A stretch of DNA of 5,827 nt from assembly GCA_003161205.1 (NCBI GenBank), contig PMOU01000298.1, forward strand, positions 1-5,827, given 5' to 3'. The stretch is from Actinomycetota bacterium. GTDB taxonomy: Bacteria; Actinomycetota; Actinomycetes; Streptosporangiales; Streptosporangiaceae. How positions within the stretch are numbered: the first letter of the stretch is position 1; each line of letters opens with the position of its first letter. Below are positions 1 to 5,827 of this stretch, piece after piece. The notes under the pieces were generated by a model, which did no database searches, was not told the origin of the DNA, and was given only the letters and a program-made list of their open reading frames with translations. The position numbers and the translations under genes were made by a program.

Positions 1-948
<948 letters not shown>

Positions 949-995
949 GGTCGGCAGACGGCTAAGCTCGCTAAGGGCATGGCCAGCAGCACAAC

Positions 996-999
996 GGAG
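996..999 (+). promoter_or_regulatory. Shine-Dalgarno site that decides the frr start
   Basis: GGAG lies 6 bases before ATG 1006. The alternative upstream ATG at 979 has only AAGGG at 973–977, with a single base between it and the start, too close to work well. The same 11-mer, AACGGAGCCGA, occurs here (993–1003) and directly before the chosen rlmN start (3861–3871). Confidence 0.75.
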
Positions 1000-1005
1000 C
1001 CGAAC

Positions 1006-1563
1006 ATGATCGATGACACCCTCTTCGAAGCCGAGGAGAAGATGGACAAGGCGGTCTCGATCGCCAAAGAAGACTTCAGCATCATCCGCACCGGCCGTGC
1101 GCACCCGGGCATGTTCAGCAAGGTCACGGTGGACTACTACGGGTCGCCGACACCGGTGAATCAGCTGGCTTCCTTTCACGTCCCGGAGCCCCGGATGGTG
1201 GTCATCCAGCCGTTCGACAAGAGCTCGCTGGCGGCTATCGAGCGGGCCATCAGGAACAGCGACCTGGGCGTCAACCCGTCGAACGAAGGCACCATCATCA
1301 GGATCGTGCTGCCTGAGCTGACCGAAGACCGCAGGCGCGAGTACATCAAGACCGCGCGGCACAAGGCCGAGGACGGCCGGGTCGCGATCAGGAACATCCG
1401 GCGCCACGCCAAGGAAACCCTGAACAAGATGATCAAGGCCGGGGACGCCCCCGAGGACGACGTGCACCGGGCCGAGCGCGAGCTCGACGAGCTCACCCAC
1501 ACCTACGAGGCTCAGGTGGACGAACTGCTCAAACACAAGGAAGCCGAGCTCCTCGAGGTCTAG
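1006..1563 (+). CDS. frr: Ribosome recycling factor
   Basis: With EF-G, this factor splits the post-termination ribosome into subunits in the cytoplasm. From ATG 1006 the product is 185 residues, the standard RRF length, and begins [13 protein letters not shown] like other actinobacterial RRFs. The long helices of domain I are formed by residues about 1–30 and 106–185. Domain II lies between them. Signature stretches seen are [14 protein letters not shown] (21–34), [35 protein letters not shown] and the end [15 protein letters not shown]. An in-frame ATG at 979 would add nine residues (MASSTTEPN) not typical of the family, and it has a poorly spaced ribosome binding site. A 57-bp gap follows pyrH, with no obvious promoter. 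The TAG stop touches the cdsA start in the same frame. Confidence 0.96.
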   Translation: MIDDTLFEAEEKMDKAVSIAKEDFSIIRTGRAHPGMFSKVTVDYYGSPTPVNQLASFHVPEPRMVVIQPFDKSSLAAIERAIRNSDLGVNPSNEGTIIRIVLPELTEDRRREYIKTARHKAEDGRVAIRNIRRHAKETLNKMIKAGDAPEDDVHRAERELDELTHTYEAQVDELLKHKEAELLEV

Positions 1564-2442
1564 TTGGACACCGACGCAGCTGGACCGCCGCCCGCACCCC
1601 AGGCCGAGTCGGTACCACCAGCCGGGCGGGCCGGGCGCAACCTTCCCGTCGCGATCGGCGTGGGCGCGGTCCTGGGCGGCCTCGTCATCCTCACGCTGCT
1701 GACCGTCAAGGCCACGTTCTTGATCTACGTGGGCATCGCGCTGGCCATCGCCCTGTCCGAGCTGGCGACGGCGCTGGCCAAGCGCGACATCAACATCGCG
1801 GTGATCCCGGTGGCGGCCGGCGGGGCAGCCGTCTTGACCTGCGTGTACTGGCTGAACGCGCGGGACGCGCTGGCGGCGCTGGCGCTGACCGTGATCGCGA
1901 TCTTTGCCTGGCGGCTGCCCGGCGGCGCGTCCGGCTACGTCAAGGACACCACGGCCAGCGTCTTCGCCGTGATCTACATCCCGTTCCTCGCCTCCTTCGT
2001 GGCCGCGATGCTGGCGCCCGCCGACGGTCCGCGACGGGTGCTGACCTTCGTGATCCTGACCGTCTGCAGCGACATCGGCGGCTACTTCGCCGGGATCACC
2101 CTCGGCCGCGGCGGCCGCCACCTCATGGCGCCCTCGATCAGCCCGAAGAAGACGTGGGAAGGCTTCGCGGGCTCAGTCGTCGCCTGCCTGGCCGGCGGGG
2201 CGCTGTGCCTGCCGCTGCTGCTGCACGGCCACGCCTGGCAGGGCCTGCTCACCGGGGCCGCGGCGGTGCTCGCGGCCATCGGCGGGGACCTGGTCGAGTC
2301 CATGATCAAGCGTGACCTCGACATCAAGGACATGGGCACGCTGCTGCCTGGTCACGGCGGCGTGCTCGAGCGGCTCGATTCGCTGCTGGCCGTCGCCCCC
2401 GTGGTCTGGCTCCTGCTGCTCGTGTTTGTCCCCGTGCACTAG
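1564..2442 (+). CDS. cdsA: Phosphatidate cytidylyltransferase (CDP-diacylglycerol synthase)
   Basis: Integral membrane enzyme that makes CDP-diacylglycerol from phosphatidic acid and CTP, the branch point to phosphatidylglycerol, cardiolipin and phosphatidylinositol. The 292-residue product has a Pro/Ala-rich cytosolic start (1–27), then about eight or nine hydrophobic segments between about 28 and 290. Family marks are CSDIGGYFAG (168–177), ISPKKTWEG (192–200) and the CDS signature SMIKRDLDIKDMG…LLPGHGG…RLD (246–272). In the signature, the usual Asp before RLD is Glu (E269). The TTG start directly follows the frr TAG stop. GAGG (1555–1558), inside the last frr codons, is 5 bases before it, and no other plausible start exists between the stop and the first membrane segment. 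The N-terminal tail is much shorter than the long Pro/Gln-rich tail I recall for Streptomyces CdsA. Translation is probably coupled to frr. Confidence 0.95.
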   Translation: MDTDAAGPPPAPQAESVPPAGRAGRNLPVAIGVGAVLGGLVILTLLTVKATFLIYVGIALAIALSELATALAKRDINIAVIPVAAGGAAVLTCVYWLNARDALAALALTVIAIFAWRLPGGASGYVKDTTASVFAVIYIPFLASFVAAMLAPADGPRRVLTFVILTVCSDIGGYFAGITLGRGGRHLMAPSISPKKTWEGFAGSVVACLAGGALCLPLLLHGHAWQGLLTGAAAVLAAIGGDLVESMIKRDLDIKDMGTLLPGHGGVLERLDSLLAVAPVVWLLLLVFVPVH

Positions 2443-2506
2443 CTCCCGGGCACTAGCTCCCGGGCACAAGGTTCCGCGCGCTAGCTCCCGGGGCGCTAGT
2501 TTTAGC
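2436..2506 (+). repeat. 14-bp tandem repeat array spanning the cdsA stop codon
   Basis: Units begin at 2436, 2450, 2464, 2478 and 2493. Units 1 and 2 are identical (GCACTAGCTCCCGG). Unit 3 (GCACAAGGTTCCGC) is degenerate at 10 of 14 positions matched. Unit 4 (GCGCTAGCTCCCGG) differs at one base. Unit 5 (GCGCTAG, then TTTTAG) is a decayed remnant. Unit 1 contains the last His codon and TAG stop of cdsA, so the stop is repeated downstream. The CCCGGG at 2445–2450 can pair with that at 2459–2464 around an 8-base loop, and TTTT follows at 2500–2503. The array may therefore help end the cdsA transcript. Confidence 0.8.
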
Positions 2507-2573
2507 CGCGCTTATCCGGGGAGTGGCCAGGCCAGGTGCTGCCGGATGGCCATGTCCCGCGGGCACCGAAAGC

Positions 2574-2612
2574 TCGCCGGGCCGCGGTTCCCGAGCGGCC
2601 GCGGCCCGGCGA
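2574..2612. terminator. GC-rich hairpin, probable bidirectional terminator between convergent genes
   Basis: TCGCCGGGCCGCG (2574–2586) is the exact reverse complement of CGCGGCCCGGCGA (2600–2612), giving a perfect 13-bp stem with a 13-base loop. There is no T-run after it on either strand, as is common for actinobacterial terminators. It lies 5 bases beyond the stop of the minus-strand SUFU-domain gene and about 130 bases after the cdsA stop, where both transcripts should end. Termination is inferred from structure and position. Confidence 0.7.
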
Positions 2613-2617
2613 CTCCA

Positions 2618-3742
2618 TCAGGACGGTCCGACCACCCAGCTCCGCTGCTGCGCGGCGAGCCGGGCGACCAGGGCGGCGGAGCCGCGTTCCTTGGCGAGCT
2701 GCCGGTCCCGTTCCGATATCGGCACGACCCAGAGCCAGCGGACGGGGTCCCCCCCGAAGCTGAAGCCCGACAGGTCCGGCGGCTCGGGCCCGGGTAGCAC
2801 GCCGGGGGAGTCGAGCAGCAGGACGGACCCGTAGACCTCGCCGTCGCCGAGCGGGAACGTGGCGGGCTCGTGGTACCAGCGGACGCTGTGCCCTGGCCCG
2901 AACCAGGTGACGGCGCGCCACGGGTAGGTCGCGAGCCACAGGAACACCCGGGCCGCCTGCGCGCTGGGCAGCGTGGTGGCGATCGCGAGCTCGATCCGCG
3001 CGTAGCCGCTCGGGTCGTCGAGAACCTGCTCCACCACGGGCATCCGCTGGCAGCTCATGCCGACGGTGGACAGGACGGTGTAGGGACGGCGCGGGCTGGC
3101 CGGCCGTTCGGTCACCCCGGTGAGCGGCTGGTTGCCGGCCGAGGCGTCCCAGTAGTGCCCGCCCGGGCCGAGCCGGGGCGCCAGGTGGCCGAGCAGCGCC
3201 TGCTGGAACTGCCCCCACCCGGCGGCCGAGCCCCGCCACCGCCAGTAGGCCCGGGACCGGTCCAGCCGGGGCGCGAGCCCCTCCATGGCGTCGTCCAGTG
3301 ACCAGCCGAACGGGGTCTGGCCGATCACGTCGCTGCTGTAGCCGGGCATCCCGCGGTCCATGTCGGACCAGCCCGCGATGACCGCGATCGGCCGTCCGTG
3401 CTGCAGGATCGCCACTCCGTCGCCCTCTTCGAACCACAGTGCTTCCAGGGCAGCGGCCGGCAGCGGCGGCCCGCCAGCAGGGTGCTTGGTCCGCCCGGCG
3501 GGCATCAGCGGCGCCCGGCCGGCGTCGAGCCGGGCCTGGTCGGCGGCCGGGGGCGCGGGCCGGTGGTTGGCGATCCAGGTGGCCGATATCGCGGCGGTGT
3601 CGTCGTGCAGGTAAGCGGCCGTGGTCAGGCCGTCGTATTCGACGGTCACCTTGCGGCTCCCGTAGGGGCTGACACTCTCAAGCAGTGTGACCGGCAGCCG
3701 CGGACGGGCCGGCCCGCTAGCTTCCGGATGCGACAAGGCCAT
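2618..3742 (-). CDS. SUFU-like (Suppressor of fused) domain protein, function unknown
   Basis: The product is 374 residues from ATG 3742. The C-terminal half (about 177–364) resembles the SUFU domain: HYWDA (196–200), then [16 protein letters not shown] (220–235), a strand with [11 protein letters not shown], a WFGPGH turn near 280–285, and the characteristic end [18 protein letters not shown] (333–350) with a following helix. The N-terminal part (about 25–160) is a separate region with [17 protein letters not shown] and a Trp-rich stretch near 166–176. I cannot name it. There is no signal peptide or membrane segment, so it is probably cytosolic. Bacterial SUFU proteins have been proposed as immunity proteins in polymorphic toxin systems, but no toxin gene lies in this window. 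The gene points against its neighbours. The in-frame TTG at 3766 (382 residues) is an alternative start; neither start has a good Shine-Dalgarno. Confidence 0.75.
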   Translation of the reverse strand: MALSHPEASGPARPRLPVTLLESVSPYGSRKVTVEYDGLTTAAYLHDDTAAISATWIANHRPAPPAADQARLDAGRAPLMPAGRTKHPAGGPPLPAAALEALWFEEGDGVAILQHGRPIAVIAGWSDMDRGMPGYSSDVIGQTPFGWSLDDAMEGLAPRLDRSRAYWRWRGSAAGWGQFQQALLGHLAPRLGPGGHYWDASAGNQPLTGVTERPASPRRPYTVLSTVGMSCQRMPVVEQVLDDPSGYARIELAIATTLPSAQAARVFLWLATYPWRAVTWFGPGHSVRWYHEPATFPLGDGEVYGSVLLLDSPGVLPGPEPPDLSGFSFGGDPVRWLWVVPISERDRQLAKERGSAALVARLAAQQRSWVVGPS

Positions 3743-3748
3743 GGAGGA

Positions 3749-3776
3749 AATGTACTGACTTCCCAAGCGGAGCCAA
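3749..3776 (-). promoter_or_regulatory. Candidate promoter for a leaderless SUFU-gene transcript
   Basis: On the minus strand, TTGGCT (3776–3771; 4 of 6 to TTGACA) and TACATT (3754–3749; 4 of 6 to TATAAT) are 16 bases apart. TACATT ends 6 bases before ATG 3742, so transcription would begin at or very near the A of the start codon. This fits the lack of a Shine-Dalgarno before that ATG; leaderless mRNAs are common in Actinomycetes. Such weak matches can arise by chance. Confidence 0.35.
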
Positions 3777-3851
3777 AACTGCTCCCTGGCGCCACTGCGG
3801 GACGGGCACGGATCTGGCCCCCCTATCCTGGTGAGGCACCCAAAATCTTTT

Positions 3852-3857
3852 TATTAT
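3852..3857 (+). promoter_or_regulatory. Candidate −10 element for rlmN in an AT-rich island
   Basis: TATTAT (5 of 6 to TATAAT) sits in the only strongly AT-rich stretch of the window (about 3841–3857), 14 bases before the chosen rlmN start. The predicted transcript would start near 3864, giving a very short leader that begins about at the Shine-Dalgarno. The −35 region is poor (TGGTGA at 17-base spacing). TATCCT at 3824–3829 is an alternative −10 with a longer leader. Confidence 0.4.
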
Positions 3858-3863
3858 CCGAAC

Positions 3864-3867
3864 GGAG
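3864..3867 (+). promoter_or_regulatory. Shine-Dalgarno site that decides the rlmN start
   Basis: GGAG stands 4 bases before GTG 3872 within AACGGAGCCGA, the same 11-mer that precedes frr. The later in-frame candidates (GTG 3905, ATG 3971) have no comparable site. The upstream candidate ATG 3728 would read through two consecutive TTA codons (3851–3856), very rare in such a GC-rich genome, and would overlap the start of the opposite gene. Confidence 0.6.
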
Positions 3868-3871
3868 CCGA

Positions 3872-5158
3872 GTGTCACCCCATCGTCCCCCTGCCACCGG
3901 TCCCGTGGTCTCAGCCAGACCACGTGTTCCGGTCGAGCTCACCCTGGATGCTATCCCGGGCCTGGACGCCATGACGGGGCTCGACGACCCGGCCGCACTA
4001 GATTTCCCGACCTCACTAGACGCCCCGACCGCGCCGGATGCCCTGGCCGCATCGGACGACTCGGCGAAACCGAAGGCCCGCCGCCCAGCCCCCGGCCGGC
4101 CGCCGCGTCACCTGGCCGACCTGCCGCTGGCCGAGCGCCGCGCCGTCGTGGCCGGACTCGGCGAGCCGCCGTTCCGGGCCAGCCAGCTCTCCCGGCACTT
4201 TTTCGGCCGCTACACCGACCGGGCCGACGAGATGACCGACCTGCCGCAGGCCTCCCGTGACGCGCTGGCGCAGGCCCTGCTGCCCCGGCTGCTGACCGCC
4301 GACCGCGAGCTGTCCTGCGACGACGGGACCACGCGCAAGACCCTGTGGCGGACGTTCGACGGGGCGATGGTGGAGTCGGTGCTGATGCGCTACCCGGACC
4401 GGGTCACGATGTGCGTGTCGTCGCAGGCGGGCTGCGGGATGGCGTGCCCGTTCTGCGCGACGGGTCAGGCGGGCCTGACCCGTAACCTGTCCGCGGCCGA
4501 GATCGTGGGCCAGGTCGTGGCGGGCGCGCGACTGCTGGCGACCGGTCAGGTTCCCGGCGGTCCGGGCCGGGTCTCCAATGTGGTGTTCATGGGCATGGGG
4601 GAGCCGCTGGCCAACTACGCGAGCGTGCTCGCCGCCATCCGCAGGCTGACCGATCCGGTGCCCGAAGGCATGGGTATCTCCCAGCGCTCGGTCACCGTCT
4701 CCACGGTGGGCCTGGTCCCGGCGATCGCCCGGCTCGCCGCCGAGGGGCTCTCGGTGCGGCTGGCGGTGTCCCTGCACGCCCCCGACGATGAGCTGCGTGA
4801 CACGCTGGTGCCGGTGAACCGGCGGTGGAAGGTCGCCGAGGTGCTGGGCGCGGCCCGGGATTACGCCGCGGCCACCGGCCGCCGCTTCTCGGTGGAGTAC
4901 GCGCTGATCAAGGACATCAACGACCAGGCGTGGCGGGCGGACCTGCTGGGTTCGCTGCTGGCCGGCGATCTCGCGCACGTGAACCTGATCCCGCTCAACC
5001 CGACGCCCGGTTCGAAGTGGACCGCGTCCCGGCCGTCCGCGCAGCGTGAGTTCGTCCGCCGCCTGGAGGACCACGCGGTGCCGGTCACGGTGCGGGACAC
5101 CCGGGGCCGCGAGATCGACGGTGCCTGCGGCCAGCTCGCCGCCTCGGTGAGTTCCTGA
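3872..5158 (+). CDS. rlmN: Dual-specificity 23S rRNA (A2503)/tRNA (A37) C2-methyltransferase, radical SAM
   Basis: RlmN methylates C2 of A2503 in 23S rRNA, and of A37 in some tRNAs, using a [4Fe-4S] cluster and two SAM molecules; the mark affects the peptidyl-transferase exit tunnel and decoding accuracy. In the 428-residue product from GTG 3872 I see the cluster motif CxxxCxxC (C188, C192, C195), the conserved Cys in TMCVSSQ (C181), the SAM-binding GMGEPL (241–246), [12 protein letters not shown], and the methyl-carrying Cys in GACGQL (C419). All key residues are present. The family core begins near PPRHLADL (about 77–84). Before it lies an extension of about 76 residues, of which 25–66 are seven six-residue repeats; typical actinobacterial RlmN is about 350–370 residues. 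A shorter start at ATG 3971 would cut into the second repeat. In relatives rlmN usually follows cdsA directly; here a reversed gene separates them, so rlmN probably has its own promoter. Confidence 0.95.
   Translation: MSPHRPPATGPVVSARPRVPVELTLDAIPGLDAMTGLDDPAALDFPTSLDAPTAPDALAASDDSAKPKARRPAPGRPPRHLADLPLAERRAVVAGLGEPPFRASQLSRHFFGRYTDRADEMTDLPQASRDALAQALLPRLLTADRELSCDDGTTRKTLWRTFDGAMVESVLMRYPDRVTMCVSSQAGCGMACPFCATGQAGLTRNLSAAEIVGQVVAGARLLATGQVPGGPGRVSNVVFMGMGEPLANYASVLAAIRRLTDPVPEGMGISQRSVTVSTVGLVPAIARLAAEGLSVRLAVSLHAPDDELRDTLVPVNRRWKVAEVLGAARDYAAATGRRFSVEYALIKDINDQAWRADLLGSLLAGDLAHVNLIPLNPTPGSKWTASRPSAQREFVRRLEDHAVPVTVRDTRGREIDGACGQLAASVSS
3944..4069 (+). repeat. 18-bp degenerate tandem repeat in the 5' part of rlmN
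   Basis: Seven in-frame units of exactly 18 bp begin at 3944, 3962, 3980, 3998, 4016, 4034 and 4052. They encode [36 protein letters not shown] and SDDSAK. The second-position Asp is kept in all seven although its codon alternates between GAT and GAC, and Leu in the first five is coded by CTG, CTC or CTA. The array is acidic and Pro/Ala-rich, probably disordered, and sits just before a basic stretch ([14 protein letters not shown]). Confidence 0.8.
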
Positions 5159-5162
5159 GCCC

Positions 5163-5827
5163 ATGAGCGGTACCCGGCTTCGCCTGCTGCGCTGGCGGGC
5201 GGTGCACTGGGCGTGGGATGCGGCGCAGCGGGCCGGAGTGGTGACCGCGGATACTCCGGCCGGGCGGCGGTTCGCCGGGTTCGGCCGCGGGTCGATCGCG
5301 GCCTTCCCGCCCGGGTCGGTCTTCGGGGAGCGCTCGATCACGATCGGCTCCGATACGCTCATCGGCGCGCTGGTCAGCCTGTCCGCCGGGATGGTGCCCG
5401 GTCAGGATCTCGGCCCGGTGCCGGTGCTGCGGATCGGGGACCGCTGCGTGATCGGCCGGGGCAGCCATATCGTCGCGCATCATTCGCTGGTGATCGAAGA
5501 CGACGTGTTCACCGGGCCGTACGTCTACATCACCGACCAGAACCACGGGTACGCCGATCCGGATGTCCCGATCGGCCGGCAGCTGCCGCGCAACGACGCC
5601 GTCCGCATCGGTTCGGGCAGCTGGCTGGGGGCCGGCGCGATCGTGCTGCCTGGCGCGTGCATCGGCCGCAACGTCGTGATCGCGGCCGGCTCGGTGGTCC
5701 GCGGTACCGTGCCCGACCGGTGCGTAGCGGCAGGCGTCCCGGCCCGGGTGGTCAGGCGGTACGAACCCGGCGACGGCTGGTCCGGCTCACGCGTGACCGT
5801 CGCCGAACGCCTCGATGCCGTCGCCGA
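5163..5827 (+). CDS. Hexapeptide-repeat (left-handed beta-helix) acyltransferase, partial at 3' end
   Basis: An open frame from ATG 5163 runs to the window edge without a stop (221 complete codons). An N-terminal helical part (about 1–35, RLRLLRWRAVHWAWDAAQRAG) is followed by turns of hexapeptide repeat such as ITIGSD, LRIGDRCVIGRGS and LVIEDDVFTGPY. Then comes an inserted loop with the likely catalytic His in DQNHGYADPDVPIG (H128), and the closing coils VRIGSGSWLGAGAIVLPGACIG, ending AAGVPARVVRRY. This pattern fits the CoA-dependent O- or N-acetyltransferases of the maltose/galactoside and xenobiotic acetyltransferase type, usually trimeric and cytosolic. The acceptor cannot be told; sugars, antibiotics and cell-envelope precursors are all possible. 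The start is 4 bases after the rlmN stop with only a weak GGTGAG (5146–5151) upstream, so co-transcription and coupled translation are likely. After the helix fold, the visible tail (about 200 onward) looks like a linker or extra C-terminal segment. Confidence 0.88.
   Translation, partial: MSGTRLRLLRWRAVHWAWDAAQRAGVVTADTPAGRRFAGFGRGSIAAFPPGSVFGERSITIGSDTLIGALVSLSAGMVPGQDLGPVPVLRIGDRCVIGRGSHIVAHHSLVIEDDVFTGPYVYITDQNHGYADPDVPIGRQLPRNDAVRIGSGSWLGAGAIVLPGACIGRNVVIAAGSVVRGTVPDRCVAAGVPARVVRRYEPGDGWSGSRVTVAERLDAVA

Noticed and set aside
2514..2551. Inverted ATCCGG/CCGGAT and repeated TGGCCA in the convergent gap
   Set aside because: Six-base matches at about 22-base spacing are expected by chance in such GC-rich DNA, and the nearby 13-bp stem is far stronger.
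2312..2797. Plus-strand frame crossing the end of cdsA, the hairpin and the SUFU gene end
   Set aside because: It spans a terminator and two real genes in wrong frames, with Ser/Arg/Gly-rich noise and no ribosome site.
2502..3437. Second minus-strand frame overlapping the SUFU-domain gene
   Set aside because: It is the same strand in a shifted frame, Arg/Pro/Ala-rich and without motifs, whereas the 2618–3742 frame shows clear domain patterns.
3741..3758. Tiny plus-strand frame ATG GAG GAA ATG TAC TGA as a possible upstream peptide for rlmN
   Set aside because: It overlaps the start of the opposite gene, lies upstream of the likely rlmN promoter, and has no properly spaced ribosome site.
3830..3840. 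GGTG-AGG-CACC mini-hairpin followed by AAAATCTTTTT as a terminator
   Set aside because: The stem is only 4 bp with a 3-base loop, and there is no plus-strand gene upstream needing termination; the AT-rich tract is better read as a promoter element.
3398..3871. Upstream extension of the rlmN frame
   Set aside because: It lies antisense to the SUFU gene and across the promoter gap, includes two consecutive TTA codons, and has no relation to RlmN proteins.
4016..5362. Long minus-strand open frame opposite rlmN and the acyltransferase start
   Set aside because: Antisense to a complete RlmN with all catalytic residues. The translation is low-complexity Arg/His/Gly-rich and matches no family I know.

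Overview
The window is very GC-rich, its coding sequences favour G or C at third codon positions, and its gene order is tsf–pyrH–frr–cdsA … rlmN. This points to a high-GC Actinomycetota (Actinomycetes class). The proteins resemble those of Streptomyces and Streptosporangiales-type organisms, but the genus cannot be fixed from this stretch alone. Everything here looks chromosomal. I see no insertion sequence, phage gene, tRNA, rRNA or CRISPR array.

Left part (1–2442, + strand): the 3' end of tsf (elongation factor Ts), then pyrH (UMP kinase), frr (ribosome recycling factor) and cdsA (CDP-diacylglycerol synthase). These are tightly packed, probably co-transcribed housekeeping genes for translation, pyrimidine nucleotide supply and phospholipid synthesis. 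frr and cdsA share one reading frame and are separated by a single amber codon that is followed at once by the cdsA TTG start.

Middle (2443–3871): a convergent gap holds a 14-bp tandem repeat array and a perfect 13-bp-stem hairpin, probably a terminator for both sides. Then comes a minus-strand gene for a protein with a C-terminal SUFU-like (Suppressor of fused) domain. It interrupts the otherwise standard cdsA–rlmN order. It diverges from rlmN across an about 129-bp gap that contains an AT-rich island and candidate promoters for both directions.

Right part (3872–5827, + strand): rlmN, the dual-specificity 23S rRNA/tRNA adenine-C2 methyltransferase, with an unusual N-terminal extension built of seven degenerate six-residue repeats. 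After a 4-bp gap comes a left-handed beta-helix (hexapeptide repeat) acyltransferase that runs off the window.

The enzymes are familiar; no clear new multi-gene system is present. The notable things are at the gene edges: a His/Asp/Glu repeat tail on PyrH, a repeat array that includes the cdsA stop codon, a repeat-built N-terminus on RlmN, the single-stop-codon frr/cdsA junction, and the inverted SUFU-domain gene placed inside a core cluster.
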